Below, piece by piece: positions 21,287 through 30,885 of a DNA stretch of 64,000 bases (position 1 is the stretch's first letter; every line of letters begins with the position of its first letter). The stretch comes from Yersinia entomophaga. Its GTDB lineage: Bacteria > Pseudomonadota > Gammaproteobacteria > Enterobacterales > Enterobacteriaceae. The position numbers and the translations under genes are program-made. The stretch covers positions 2,525,309 through 2,589,308 of the forward strand of contig NZ_CP010029.1 of NCBI RefSeq assembly GCF_001656035.1, read 5' to 3'. The notes beneath the pieces were generated by a model. It did not search any database. It was not told where the DNA came from and saw only the letters and a program-made list of their open reading frames with translations.

Positions 21287-22267
21287 ATGCTGTTAAAAGA
21301 TTCCGTTGTGGTTGAATATGTTCGCGAACGAGTTTTGCGCCTCACCTCCCGGCTACAGGTAGTTGAGCTGGTTCATGATGATATCAATGCATTTTTTGTC
21401 GAAATGCTGTCGAGAAACCGAGACCCAGAATCCGCTTTGATAGAAACAGGGTGCAGCGCCGATTTCAGCCGAGACTTTATGGCATTCCTGCATAAAAACG
21501 TTCTGCTCTATGCCATTCCGATTAATGCTGATTATATTGCTGCCGCAGATGCCGCTGACCTGATAAACAACGAGCTGAATCATTGGGCGGATATACTTTA
21601 CTTCGACCCATTCTGGTCAACGATGGAAAACCCGACGGCAGCGACAGATCTGAATACGCTTTATGCTTGGGCAATAGAAAACTACCACCATACTCACAGT
21701 GTGATCCGACATTTAGGAGCCGCGCTATCTCATACTCAGAATCAATTGGTCGCGGACAAACTCATTACACATTTGTCTGAGGAATGGGATCACCCTTATC
21801 TGTTCAAACTTAGCGCAATACGTTTTCGCCGTGCTCATCTGCTACCCGCACTAGAAGAAACGCTGTTGCCGTTACCCTGCACTCAGTCTCTTTGCGCGCT
21901 GTTGCAATTGGCCGCCAGACGAGGTTGTTTCGCCTACAAAAGCTGCGTAGCCGTACTGGAAAACACCGCTCGACGAGTCAATGAAACCCGAACATTTTAT
22001 CGAAATATTGCCGAGCGAAACGCGTTAGATTATAGCGTGGTTGAACCCTTCGTTATCCACGCAGAAACGGATGAAAACTATGATCATCTTAATTCGTTAA
22101 GTCAGTTTTCTGCTCACAGTCCGCCTTTAGCCGTAGCTTGCGTGGAAGAAGCCTTAGGGTTGGCTTATCGTTTTGCAGAGGCACTCAATCTGTGGCAACG
22201 CCATATGATGGATTTGTACCTCACTCGCTCTTTAGGTGAAGGCCATCGAACTCGACAAACAGCCTAG
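21287..22267 (+). CDS. Second haem-oxygenase-like diiron oxidase paralogue
   Basis: 326 residues, RBS TGGAGA before ATG 21287. The C-terminal part (about 95-315) repeats the ligand pattern of the 19388-20401 protein: E131-x-x-H134 (ENYH), HLSEEWDH with E166 and H169, E225 (VLENT), and H258/D262/D266-H267 (TDENYDHLN). All expected iron-binding residues are therefore present. The N-terminal 85 residues end in SRDFMAFLHKNVLLYAI and align in layout with the PqqD-like domain of its paralogue, but are more diverged. They may be a second or degenerate peptide-recognition domain. Both oxidases probably arose by duplication and act on the same substrate in sequence or together. Its stop codon overlaps the Shine-Dalgarno of the transporter gene. 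Confidence 0.7.
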   Translation: MLLKDSVVVEYVRERVLRLTSRLQVVELVHDDINAFFVEMLSRNRDPESALIETGCSADFSRDFMAFLHKNVLLYAIPINADYIAAADAADLINNELNHWADILYFDPFWSTMENPTAATDLNTLYAWAIENYHHTHSVIRHLGAALSHTQNQLVADKLITHLSEEWDHPYLFKLSAIRFRRAHLLPALEETLLPLPCTQSLCALLQLAARRGCFAYKSCVAVLENTARRVNETRTFYRNIAERNALDYSVVEPFVIHAETDENYDHLNSLSQFSAHSPPLAVACVEEALGLAYRFAEALNLWQRHMMDLYLTRSLGEGHRTRQTA

Positions 22268-22281
22268 GAGTGGCTGGGTAT

Positions 22282-23472
22282 ATGCCGTTGTGGATAAATA
22301 CTCGGCCGTTACTATCAATCTCTATTATTTTTGCCGGATCGTCATTGGCCTATTACATGCTGATGACGACTCTCGCCACTTATCTCTATGATTATCTGAA
22401 CTTATCCGTAGCCACCGTTGGCACCATCATTTTTGGCTACGTTTTTACCTCACGTCTGGCAAAGGTCGCTTTGGGGCCGTGGTTCGATCGATTAACTCTA
22501 CGCACTAGCCTGATGCTTTCTTTAAGCATTGCCGCCGTCGGTTTTTTACTGGCTGCATCAGATAAGCTGATAGGTATCCTTGCTCCTTGGTGCCTCTGTA
22601 TTGCTGGCGTGGGCGTTTCTTCCATCGTATTGCTAACCCACTCTGCTATCGCGCGCCAAAAACAGTCTTCATCCGACGCTTCTCACGCTCCTGCCGATTA
22701 TTCATTTATCTACGTTCTTATGCATGGCTCGGCATTAATCGCCCCTGCCATTGGTTTTAATATATTGCTCAATTATCCTGGTCAGCTGTATTGGGTTATT
22801 GCTAGTTTCTATCTCGCTCTGCTGCTATTTTGCCGGTTTTTTCTCTCTGAACCTCACCACCAGTCAGTTGAGAAAGCCAAACCGATCGTTATAGATTTTC
22901 TGATCGCCTTCAAAAAACAGCATTACTGCCGATTCTTGCTGATCAATAGCCTGCTATGGATGCTTTATGCTCAGCTTTTTTCCACCATTCCACTCTACGT
23001 GCGCGAAGTATTAGGCGCAGAAAGCCATATCACGCGGTTCTACATGGTCGAAGCCTTGTCTGTGATGGTGCTGCAATACTGGGTCAGCGCCCATATTAAC
23101 CCGCGGATTCAGGCTTATTTTCCCAAGGTGACATTAGCGGCGTTTTCTCTATCCTTCCTGCTGATTTACTACGCTCATAACATGTTTTTCATCCTGCTGG
23201 CAGGCTGTATTTTTGCCTTTGCACTAATGGTATTTATGCCGTGCTCAAACGCGGCTAATGCCTCATTCGCCGAGCCAGGGCGTTTCGCTACCTACTTCGG
23301 GCTGGTATCACTGTCTGCCACTCTGGGAGATTCGCTCGGCAGTATATTGGGAATGGTCTGCTTTGATTTGTTACTGCAAAACGAGATGCTAAAACACTAC
23401 TTTCTCTGGCTCGCCGGCATTACCGCAGCACTGGCAATTCTCTGTCGCAATCCGTATAACTGTCCTTTCTGA
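22282..23472 (+). CDS. Major-facilitator-superfamily transporter (probable exporter)
   Basis: 396 residues from ATG 22282 ([11 protein letters not shown]). A GTG at 22270 would add four codons but lies inside the AGGAG that serves the ATG (11-base spacing). Twelve hydrophobic segments are visible, with an MFS motif-A-like [13 protein letters not shown] after the second. The broad layout resembles drug/metabolite exporters. As the last cassette gene it is inferred to export the peptide-derived product, though import cannot be excluded. tex begins 35 bases downstream with no terminator between, so tex may be read through from the cassette. Confidence 0.8.
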   Translation: MPLWINTRPLLSISIIFAGSSLAYYMLMTTLATYLYDYLNLSVATVGTIIFGYVFTSRLAKVALGPWFDRLTLRTSLMLSLSIAAVGFLLAASDKLIGILAPWCLCIAGVGVSSIVLLTHSAIARQKQSSSDASHAPADYSFIYVLMHGSALIAPAIGFNILLNYPGQLYWVIASFYLALLLFCRFFLSEPHHQSVEKAKPIVIDFLIAFKKQHYCRFLLINSLLWMLYAQLFSTIPLYVREVLGAESHITRFYMVEALSVMVLQYWVSAHINPRIQAYFPKVTLAAFSLSFLLIYYAHNMFFILLAGCIFAFALMVFMPCSNAANASFAEPGRFATYFGLVSLSATLGDSLGSILGMVCFDLLLQNEMLKHYFLWLAGITAALAILCRNPYNCPF

Positions 23473-23507
23473 TTTCCCTATTCATCTATCGAACTGATAC
23501 CAGACTT

Positions 23508-25859
23508 ATGAATGAACCACTGAGCCGCATTATTGCAAGCGAACTACAGGCCCGGCCGGAGCAAGTCATCTCCGCTATCCGCCTGCTTGATGAAGGTAAT
23601 ACCGTGCCCTTTATTGCACGGTATCGTAAGGAAGTTACCGGCGGGTTGGATGATACCCAGTTGCGCCAGCTGGAAACCCGTCTGGGTTATCTGCGTGAAT
23701 TGGAAGACCGCCGCCAAACCATTCTCAAATCCATTGAAGATCAAGGCAAGCTAACTGAGCAACTCGCCGGTGCCATAAACGGCACTATGAGTAAAACCGA
23801 GCTAGAAGACCTTTATCTGCCTTATAAACCGAAGCGTCGCACGCGCGGACAGATTGCGATTGAAGCCGGTCTGGAACCTCTGGCCGATAGCTTGTGGAAC
23901 AATCCGCAGCAAGAGCCTGAATCCGTTGCCGCCGCCTATATCGATGCTGAGAAAGGCGTTGCCGATACCAAAGCCGCCTTGGATGGCGCGCGTTACATCC
24001 TGATGGAGCGTTTCGCCGAAGACGCCACGCTGCTGGCTAAAGTGCGTCAGTATCTATGGAAAAATGCGCACCTCGTCTCAAAAGTAGTTGAAGGCAAAGA
24101 GCAGGAAGGGGCAAAGTTCCGCGATTACTTCGAACATCATGAACCTATCGCTCAGGTACCTTCGCACCGCGCATTGGCTATGTTCCGTGGCCGCAATGAA
24201 GGCGTGCTTCAACTGTCTCTGAATGCCGATCCGCAGTTTGAAGAACCGCCGCGTGAAAGCCAGGGCGAACAGATTATTATCAATCATCTGGATCTGCGCC
24301 TGAATAATGCGCCTGCCGATGCGTGGCGGAAAGCCGTCATCAACTGGACATGGCGCATCAAAGTTTTACTGCATTTGGAAACCGAATTGATGAGCACCCT
24401 GCGCGAGCGGGCGGAAGAAGAAGCCATCAACGTGTTTGCCCGTAATATGCAGGATTTGCTGATGGCAGCACCTGCCGGCATGCGCGCCACCATGGGTCTG
24501 GATCCAGGATTACGTACCGGAGTCAAAGTCGCCGTGGTTGATGCCACCGGTAAATTAGTGGCTTACGACACGGTTTACCCTCATACCGGTCAGGCCACCA
24601 AAGCCGCCGCCACTGTCGCGGCGCTATGCATCAAGCATCAGGTTGAACTGGTGGCAATTGGTAACGGCACCGCGTCTCGGGAAACAGAGCGCTTCTTTAC
24701 CGAATTGCAGCAGCAATATCCGGCGGTTACCGCACAGAAAGTGATTGTCAGTGAAGCCGGAGCCTCCGTGTATTCCGCATCTGAGCTGGCGGCACTGGAA
24801 TTCCCCGATCTGGATGTCTCTATCCGTGGCGCGGTGTCAATTGCCCGTCGCCTGCAAGATCCGCTGGCCGAGCTGGTTAAGATCGATCCAAAATCTATCG
24901 GGGTTGGCCAGTATCAGCATGACGTTAGCCAGAGCCAATTGGCTAAAAAACTGGATGCGGTGGTTGAAGACTGCGTAAACGCCGTTGGCGTGGATCTCAA
25001 TACAGCGTCGGTGCCATTACTAACCCGCGTTGCCGGTCTGACGCGCATGATGGCGCAAAATATCGTGAACTGGCGTAATGAAAATGGTCGTTTCCGTAAT
25101 CGTGAACAGCTATTGAAAGTCAGTCGTTTGGGGCCAAAAGCCTTTGAGCAGTGCGCCGGTTTCCTGCGCATCAACCACGGCGATAACCCGCTGGACGCCT
25201 CGACGGTGCATCCCGAAGCCTATCCGGTAGTCGAACGTATTCTGGCTGCGACCGAGCAGGCGTTACAGGATTTAATGGGCAATCCAACCGTACTGCGGAA
25301 CCTGCAAGCCAGAGATTTTACTACCGAGCGTTTCGGTGTGCCGACGGTGACAGATATTCTTAAAGAGTTGGAAAAACCGGGTCGCGATCCGCGTCCTGAG
25401 TTTAAAACCGCAACCTTCGCAGACGGCGTTGAAACCATGAACGACCTCACCGTGGGAATGATTCTGGAAGGTTCGGTGACTAACGTCACCAATTTTGGAG
25501 CCTTTGTTGATATCGGCGTCCATCAGGATGGTTTGGTGCACATTTCTTCACTGGCAGACAAATTTGTCGATGACCCACATAAAGTGGTGAAAGCCGGCGA
25601 TATCGTCAAAGTGAAAGTAATGGAAGTAGATTTACAGCGTAAACGTATTGCTTTAACGATGCGTTTAGACGAGCAACCGGGAGAAACCAATGCCCGACGC
25701 GGCAGCGCTGACAATAGTGCTAAACCTCGTCAGGGAGGACGCAATAGTCAGGATTCTCGCGATAGAGCGCCAGCCAAAGGACGCACTGCTAGCGCTACCG
25801 GCGCAGGCAACAGCGCCATGAGCGACGCGCTAGCAGCGGCCTTAGGCAAAAAACGCTAA
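23508..25859 (+). CDS. tex: Tex (YhgF), S1-domain RNA-binding transcription accessory protein
   Basis: 783 residues (E. coli YhgF about 773). N-terminal helical region ([19 protein letters not shown]), YqgF-like RNase H fold ([18 protein letters not shown]), helix-hairpin-helix ([41 protein letters not shown]), then an S1 domain (about 650-722, [27 protein letters not shown]) and a basic low-complexity tail. Thought to act in RNA metabolism/transcription. In E. coli it directly follows greB; here the cassette separates them. Confidence 0.95.
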   Translation: MNEPLSRIIASELQARPEQVISAIRLLDEGNTVPFIARYRKEVTGGLDDTQLRQLETRLGYLRELEDRRQTILKSIEDQGKLTEQLAGAINGTMSKTELEDLYLPYKPKRRTRGQIAIEAGLEPLADSLWNNPQQEPESVAAAYIDAEKGVADTKAALDGARYILMERFAEDATLLAKVRQYLWKNAHLVSKVVEGKEQEGAKFRDYFEHHEPIAQVPSHRALAMFRGRNEGVLQLSLNADPQFEEPPRESQGEQIIINHLDLRLNNAPADAWRKAVINWTWRIKVLLHLETELMSTLRERAEEEAINVFARNMQDLLMAAPAGMRATMGLDPGLRTGVKVAVVDATGKLVAYDTVYPHTGQATKAAATVAALCIKHQVELVAIGNGTASRETERFFTELQQQYPAVTAQKVIVSEAGASVYSASELAALEFPDLDVSIRGAVSIARRLQDPLAELVKIDPKSIGVGQYQHDVSQSQLAKKLDAVVEDCVNAVGVDLNTASVPLLTRVAGLTRMMAQNIVNWRNENGRFRNREQLLKVSRLGPKAFEQCAGFLRINHGDNPLDASTVHPEAYPVVERILAATEQALQDLMGNPTVLRNLQARDFTTERFGVPTVTDILKELEKPGRDPRPEFKTATFADGVETMNDLTVGMILEGSVTNVTNFGAFVDIGVHQDGLVHISSLADKFVDDPHKVVKAGDIVKVKVMEVDLQRKRIALTMRLDEQPGETNARRGSADNSAKPRQGGRNSQDSRDRAPAKGRTASATGAGNSAMSDALAAALGKKR

Positions 25860-25867
25860 TCCAACCG

Positions 25868-25896
25868 CGCCGCTGACTCTTGTCAGCGGCGTTTTT
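25868..25896 (+). terminator. tex terminator
   Basis: CGCCGCTGAC pairs perfectly with GTCAGCGGCG around TCTT, followed by TTTTT, nine bases after the tex stop. A strong intrinsic terminator that probably ends the cassette-tex transcript. Confidence 0.92.
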
Positions 25897-26152
25897 CCTT
25901 CCCAGTTCGCGCCACTCTCTCCCTTTTCTCACTGCTATTCTGTGATATGCCTTTCATAATCTTTTGGTCTATAAATATGAAATTTTATATTCATAGATGA
26001 TTAGCAGAAGCTAAACATCTATTTTCTGAGTCCATCATATTTTTTCTATTTGTGTTGGACCTCTCAAAATAAATGAGGCGACTGACGCAACCCTAAGGAT
26101 TTATTAAGAAACATAATAAATAAGATTAACTAAATATAAATCCAGATATTAA

Positions 26153-26166
26153 TTGATTCAAATCAT
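26153..26166 (+). promoter_or_regulatory. FNR-like site upstream of feoA
   Basis: TTGATTCAAATCAT fits TTGAT-N4-ATCAA at 9 of 10 fixed positions. feoABC is anaerobically induced by FNR in E. coli. The site is about 400 bases before feoA, so a long leader would be implied. Confidence 0.4.
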
Positions 26167-26378
26167 GGTGAATTGCAGATAGTGTAAATTAGAATTATTA
26201 TCCTTAAGGCTGGTCGTATATGTAAATTGAAATACAATTCATTAACCATTTTAACCAGCCATTCTCGTTTGCGAACGCCACACTTTGGTGCTAAAAAAAG
26301 AAGATATCGGCCTAGAGCATATTATTCCTAATGTCGTAACGAATATTTACCATTAGGCTTTTGATCGCTGTTGAATAC

Positions 26379-26397
26379 GATAACGATTCTCACTATC
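26379..26397 (+). promoter_or_regulatory. Fur-box-like site upstream of feoA
   Basis: GATAACGATTCTCACTATC matches the 19-base consensus GATAATGATAATCATTATC at 15 positions. Located 165 bases before feoA, consistent with Fur repression of feoABC. Confidence 0.6.
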
Positions 26398-26561
26398 ATT
26401 ATTGTGTCTATTATCGCTTAGCGCTACCGCCCGCAGTTCAATGGCTAGCGCTAATAGCCCGATTCCTCTGGCAGATAATGTGATATTCGCACCTGGCGTT
26501 GAGCTGGTTAGTCCGCCATTTTGTTGCCGATAATGTCATCTTTTATTATCACGAGGGTTAT

Positions 26562-26786
26562 ATGCATCTTCTTCCTCAACGCGCTTATAAGATTTTGGGA
26601 TTCTCTCCTGAAATCAGCCCGGCTTATCGACAAAAATTATTGTCGCTCGGCATGTTACCCGGTTCATCATTTAATGTTGTGCGTCTCGCACCATTAGGCG
26701 ATCCCATTCAGATAGAAACTCGCCGCGTTAGCTTGGTCTTGCGTAAAAAAGATTTAGATTTTCTGAATTTGGACCTACAGCCTTAA
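26562..26786 (+). CDS. feoA: FeoA, SH3-like ferrous iron transport accessory protein
   Basis: 74 residues from ATG 26562 ([14 protein letters not shown]). The upstream in-frame extension to 26499 is not conserved. Contains [25 protein letters not shown], almost identical to E. coli FeoA. Small cytosolic beta-barrel that works with FeoB in Fe(II) uptake. First gene of feoABC, 94 bases before feoB. Confidence 0.95.
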   Translation: MHLLPQRAYKILGFSPEISPAYRQKLLSLGMLPGSSFNVVRLAPLGDPIQIETRRVSLVLRKKDLDFLNLDLQP

Positions 26787-26880
26787 TTTTTAGGTTCCTT
26801 TCATTTTATTTTCTCTGCGGCTCGGTTGGGTATATCACCTGGTCTAGATTAATTTTAATTTACTCATATTACGTTGGATC

Positions 26881-29196
26881 ATGAAAGCACTCACAATCGG
26901 CTTAATTGGCAACCCCAATGCAGGTAAAACTACACTGTTCAACCAACTGACCGGAGCACGTCAGCGCGTAGGTAACTGGTCTGGGGTCACGGTAGAACGG
27001 AAAGAAGGTCATTTTTCCACGGCGCAGCATCAGGTGACTTTGGTTGACCTGCCCGGCACCTATTCCCTGACGACCATCTCTGAACAAACCTCGCTGGATG
27101 AACAAATTGCCTGTCACTACATTCTCAGTGGCGAAGCCGATCTGTTAATCAACGTAATAGATGCGTCGAATCTGGAACGCAACCTCTATCTGACATTGCA
27201 GCTGCTAGAGTTGGGCATTCCATGCATTATCGCGCTGAATATGCTGGATATTGCCCAAAGTCAACGAATCAAAATTGACGTGGATGCGTTGTCTAAGCGC
27301 CTTGGTTGCCCGGTCATTCCACTAGTTTCGACTCGTGCAACAGGTATTGCCGAACTGAAAACCAGCATCGACCAATATCAGCCGAACACCGATAACGCTC
27401 TGGTGAACTATCCGCCGCTGTTGCTGGAAGAAGTTGAAAAACTGACTTCGGCCATGCCCGATAGTCTGCCAATGCAGCAACGGCGCTGGCTGGCGTTACA
27501 AATGCTGGAAGGTGATATCTACAGTCTGGCACGCTCCGGCGTTTCGCCCGCTTTGCTGGCAGAGTCCCGCCAACGGCTTAAAGATCAACAACATGAAGAT
27601 CCCGAACTGGTGATTGCCGACGCTCGTTACCAAAGCATCGCAACGCTGTGTGATGCGGTTAGCAACGCGCAACAGGCTGAACCTAACCGTCTGACTCAAA
27701 TGCTAGATAAAGTGATTCTGAATCGTTGGCTCGGCGTGCCAATTTTCCTGTTTGTTATGTATTTGATGTTTGTATTGGCGATCAATATCGGCGGGGCGCT
27801 ACAGCCAATTTTTGATATCGGCTCATCGGCGATATTTATTCAGGGTCTACAATGGGTTGGCTATACCCTGCACTTCCCCGAATGGCTGACGATATTTTTA
27901 GCTCAGGGGATTGGCGGCGGGATCAACACTGTTTTACCGCTGGTACCGCAAATCGGCATGATGTACCTGTTTCTATCCTTCCTCGAAGATTCTGGCTATA
28001 TGGCTCGGGCGGCTTTCGTTATGGACCGCCTGATGCAGGCTCTGGGGCTGCCGGGTAAATCCTTCGTGCCGCTCATCGTCGGGTTTGGCTGTAACGTGCC
28101 GGCAATTATGGGCGCACGTACCTTGGACGCTCAGCGCGAACGCCTGATAACCGTCATGATGGCGCCCTTTATGTCCTGTGGTGCACGTCTGGCTATTTTT
28201 GCCGTCTTCGCCGCCGCTTTCTTCGGGCAGGACGGTGCCAGCATCGTATTCTCCCTGTATTTGCTCGGCATCGTGGTCGCCATTCTTACCGGACTGCTAC
28301 TCAAGTACACCATTATGCGCGGCGAAGCCTCTCCCTTCGTGATGGAACTGCCGGTTTACCACGTTCCTCACTTAAAAAGCCTGCTGCTACAGACCTGGCA
28401 GCGCCTGAAAGGCTTTGTGCTGCGCGCCGGTAAAGTCATCGTTATCGCCAGTATTTTTATTGGTGGATTGAACAGCTTTACCTTCGGCGGGAAAGCCGCC
28501 GATAGCATTAATGACTCAGCTTTGGCCTCGGTCAGTAAAGTACTCACGCCGTTGCTGACGCCAATGGGCGTACACGCCGATAACTGGCAGGCCACCGTGG
28601 GCTTGGTTACCGGGGCTATGGCGAAAGAAGTCGTTGTGGGGACATTAAACACTCTGTATACCGCCGAGCAAATTAAGAACGAACCTTTTGATGCAGAAGG
28701 CTTTAATTTGCTGGATGAACTCGGCGGAGCGGTAAACGAAACCTGGCAGGGATTAAAAGATACCTTCAGCCTGAGCGTACTTTCCAACCCGATCGAAGCC
28801 AGCAAGGGTGACGGTGAAATGGAAGCTGGTTCAATGGGCATGATGAGCAGCAAATTTGGCTCCAGCGTGGCGGCTTATAGCTACCTGATCTTTGTTTTGC
28901 TCTACGTTCCCTGCGTTTCCGTTATGGGCGCGATCGCCCGTGAAACCAGCCGCGGCTGGATGACCTTCTCAATTCTGTGGGGACTAAACGTGGCTTACTC
29001 ACTGGCAACGCTGTTCTATCAGGCCGCGACCTTTAGCAGCCATCCACAGCAAAGTTTGGGCATTATCGCGGCGGTCATCGTCTTTAACATTTTGATATTC
29101 TTCGGCCTGCGCCGTGCTCGCAGCCGGGTAACCTTCCGCCTACAGAATCGACAGCCCGCGAGTGGCTGCCAAAATGGCGGCGGTCACTGTCATTAA
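26881..29196 (+). CDS. feoB: FeoB, ferrous iron permease
   Basis: 771 residues. N-terminal G domain: G1 GNPNAGKTT (10-18), G3 DLPGTYSL, G4 ALNMLD, G5 VSTRATG, then a helical GDI region and a membrane domain with two Gate motifs (IVGFGCNVPAIMGAR and FVLLYVPCVSVMGA) holding the conserved cysteines. Drives Fe(II) import across the inner membrane. The C-terminus ends in a small Cys/Gly/His tail (CQNGGGHCH). feoC follows 17 bases later. Confidence 0.97.
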   Translation: MKALTIGLIGNPNAGKTTLFNQLTGARQRVGNWSGVTVERKEGHFSTAQHQVTLVDLPGTYSLTTISEQTSLDEQIACHYILSGEADLLINVIDASNLERNLYLTLQLLELGIPCIIALNMLDIAQSQRIKIDVDALSKRLGCPVIPLVSTRATGIAELKTSIDQYQPNTDNALVNYPPLLLEEVEKLTSAMPDSLPMQQRRWLALQMLEGDIYSLARSGVSPALLAESRQRLKDQQHEDPELVIADARYQSIATLCDAVSNAQQAEPNRLTQMLDKVILNRWLGVPIFLFVMYLMFVLAINIGGALQPIFDIGSSAIFIQGLQWVGYTLHFPEWLTIFLAQGIGGGINTVLPLVPQIGMMYLFLSFLEDSGYMARAAFVMDRLMQALGLPGKSFVPLIVGFGCNVPAIMGARTLDAQRERLITVMMAPFMSCGARLAIFAVFAAAFFGQDGASIVFSLYLLGIVVAILTGLLLKYTIMRGEASPFVMELPVYHVPHLKSLLLQTWQRLKGFVLRAGKVIVIASIFIGGLNSFTFGGKAADSINDSALASVSKVLTPLLTPMGVHADNWQATVGLVTGAMAKEVVVGTLNTLYTAEQIKNEPFDAEGFNLLDELGGAVNETWQGLKDTFSLSVLSNPIEASKGDGEMEAGSMGMMSSKFGSSVAAYSYLIFVLLYVPCVSVMGAIARETSRGWMTFSILWGLNVAYSLATLFYQAATFSSHPQQSLGIIAAVIVFNILIFFGLRRARSRVTFRLQNRQPASGCQNGGGHCH

Positions 29197-29213
29197 TCAG
29201 GGAGAAATCAATT

Positions 29214-29456
29214 ATGGCCAGTTTGATGCAACTGCGTGACACCCTTGCCCTGAACGGCTGCATGGAAGCTAGCCAGCTAAGTCAGCAGTTGGCCGCACCG
29301 CTACCTTTGGTAGAAGCTATGCTAGAACGACTGATTGCTATGGGAAAACTGGAGCGTATCGAGCAGGATAACACCGGATGCCTGAGCGGTAGCTGTAAAA
29401 GCTGCCCGGAAGGCCAGAAATGCAATACCGTGGTGTATCAGTTAAAAACCCACTAA
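29214..29456 (+). CDS. feoC: FeoC, winged-helix iron-sulfur regulator of Feo
   Basis: 80 residues. Winged-helix fold (LMQLRDTLALNGCMEASQLSQQL...AMLERLIAMGKLERIEQD) with four cysteines in C-x4-C-x2-C-x5-C (CLSGSCKSCPEGQKC), the ligand set for an oxygen-sensitive [4Fe-4S] cluster. FeoC binds FeoB and affects its stability. Last gene of feoABC, followed by a hairpin terminator. Confidence 0.94.
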   Translation: MASLMQLRDTLALNGCMEASQLSQQLAAPLPLVEAMLERLIAMGKLERIEQDNTGCLSGSCKSCPEGQKCNTVVYQLKTH

Positions 29457-29459
29457 AGA

Positions 29460-29495
29460 AAAAGGTGATGTCAGCAATGGCATCACCTTATTGTT
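29460..29495. terminator. Terminator between feoC and the DUF1471 gene
   Basis: AAGGTGATG pairs with CATCACCTT around a 10-base loop, followed by TATTGTTATT. It lies between convergent genes. Confidence 0.75.
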
Positions 29496-29507
29496 ATTCA
29501 ACGATAA

Positions 29508-29777
29508 TTACTTATAAACATCTGCGGTAGCGTTAAATTTTTTCTTTTCATTTTCCGAGATGATGACGTAGTACTTGCCGCCTTTTTCGTCGGCTTTAGC
29601 CGACAAATCCTGTTTCACATCCAGTGGAGACATGGCTTCGCCAGAAGAAGAAATGGTGCCAATTTTTTCGTAGCCTTTGTCTTTCGCTTCTTGTCTTGTA
29701 ATTTCTTTCGCTGCCAAAGCGCCAAAAGACAACCCACCAACAACCAGAGCAACCGCTACATTTTTCAATAATTTCAT
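29508..29777 (-). CDS. Small periplasmic DUF1471 (YhcN/BhsA-type) protein
   Basis: 89 residues from ATG 29777 (MKLLKNVAVALVVGG), preceded by GAGGT. Five upstream codons are open but poorly placed. A signal peptide ends at about residue 23 (FGALAA), then one DUF1471 domain (GYEKIGTISSSGEAMSPLDVKQDLSAKADEKGGKYYVIIS). Members such as YhcN, BhsA and McbA respond to acid, oxidants or biofilm cues; which paralogue this is cannot be told. Not found between feoC and bioH in E. coli, so this is a lineage-specific placement. Confidence 0.85.
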   Translation of the reverse strand: MKLLKNVAVALVVGGLSFGALAAKEITRQEAKDKGYEKIGTISSSGEAMSPLDVKQDLSAKADEKGGKYYVIISENEKKKFNATADVYK

Positions 29778-30061
29778 GGTAATACCTCGCATTAAAGTGA
29801 TAGGTGCGTGTACAGAAAAATTGAGCCAAGTAATAACGATATGAGTTAGATTTGATTTGTATTGATGCGCCTACAGGAAAGGTTCATCCCCAGAGGAAGG
29901 GTTACAGAAAAATCGGCGCGATGAACTGCCCGTTCTGTAGCACCTGATCTAACGCTTCTAATTATTGAGTAGATTCAGTATTTAGCCAATAAATGACCAA
30001 TATATTTCGATCCCGTCGAGGTAATGGCAGAGATAGCCCTTCTCCCGACGGCGTGACTCCA

Positions 30062-30844
30062 TTAAGAACTCTGAGCAGTCTCAGCGGCAAAATTAATGAT
30101 TAACTCTGCAAAATCATCAGGGTGAGAGATAAATGGAGCATGAGCCGAGCCTTTCATCACTACAGAGCGACTTTGAGGTAAAGCATCATCCAGCAACGCG
30201 GCAACTTTGCGCGGCACCAGACCATCCAGATAACCATAAATACGCAGTAACGGGACAGAACAAGCAGCCAGCTCCTGACGTAAATCCACCGTGCGCAAAA
30301 TTTCCAGGCCACCGGTCAATACTTCCACCTCAGGCATTTGATGATTCAATACCACCGATTTCAGCAAGCGTGCATCCTGACGGGCGCTTTCCGTCCCCAG
30401 CGTTTGTAACGCCAAAAAACGCTCAACGGTGCGTTGAAAATCTTCCGTTAGCTGCTGTTGGAAACCCGCCAGCACTTCTGGGCGAATCCCCGGCCATTCG
30501 TCATGGGCGGTAAAACAGGGGGAAGAAGAGACCGTAATCAGGCCGCTCACGCGCTCCGGGTGACTCAGGGCAATCTGACTCGCCACCAACCCGCCCATTG
30601 ACCACCCCAGCCACAGCGCCTTCGCTGGAGCCTGTTTCTGTACAATATCAGCCATCTCATCCAGCGACATCGCACCATAATCTCGGCTGCGTCCGTAGCC
30701 CGGCAAATCGACCAGATGAATACGAAAATGCGGGGCAAGCCGCTCAATCATGCAACGCCACACCTCGGCGTTCAGTCCCCATCCGTGCAGCAGCACAAGA
30801 TCGCGATCGCCTTCGCCGCAGGTCTGCCAATAAAGCTTTGTCAT
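30062..30844 (-). CDS. bioH: BioH, pimeloyl-ACP methyl ester esterase
   Basis: 260 residues, alpha/beta hydrolase. Nucleophile Ser82 in GWSMGG, catalytic His235 in GSAHAPF, acid Asp in YGYLDGLVP, oxyanion HGWGLN near the start. Removes the methyl ester from pimeloyl-ACP to end pimelate synthesis in the biotin pathway. Divergent from gntX, as in E. coli. Confidence 0.95.
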   Translation of the reverse strand: MTKLYWQTCGEGDRDLVLLHGWGLNAEVWRCMIERLAPHFRIHLVDLPGYGRSRDYGAMSLDEMADIVQKQAPAKALWLGWSMGGLVASQIALSHPERVSGLITVSSSPCFTAHDEWPGIRPEVLAGFQQQLTEDFQRTVERFLALQTLGTESARQDARLLKSVVLNHQMPEVEVLTGGLEILRTVDLRQELAACSVPLLRIYGYLDGLVPRKVAALLDDALPQSRSVVMKGSAHAPFISHPDDFAELIINFAAETAQSS

Positions 30845-30885
30845 CAGTTATTATCCTGTTGCCTTCAACATCAAGGAAGATGCCT

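Larger units (their letters stand above)
25897..26561. other. Long AT-rich region upstream of feoABC
   Basis: About 660 bases without a convincing gene, very AT-rich from about 25960 to 26270. It contains an FNR-like site and a Fur-box-like site (listed separately). No known RNA recognised. Confidence 0.5.

Noticed and set aside
19238..22267. Pyrroloquinoline quinone (PQQ) biosynthesis operon
   Set aside because: The tiny peptide lacks the Glu-x3-Tyr pair of PqqA, and no PqqB, PqqE or PqqF homologue is present; only PqqD-like and PqqC-fold features are shared.
30598..30885. N-terminal extension of gntX to about 324 residues
   Set aside because: The extension is antisense to bioH; the conserved ComF start MLTITGLCWLC has its own Shine-Dalgarno.
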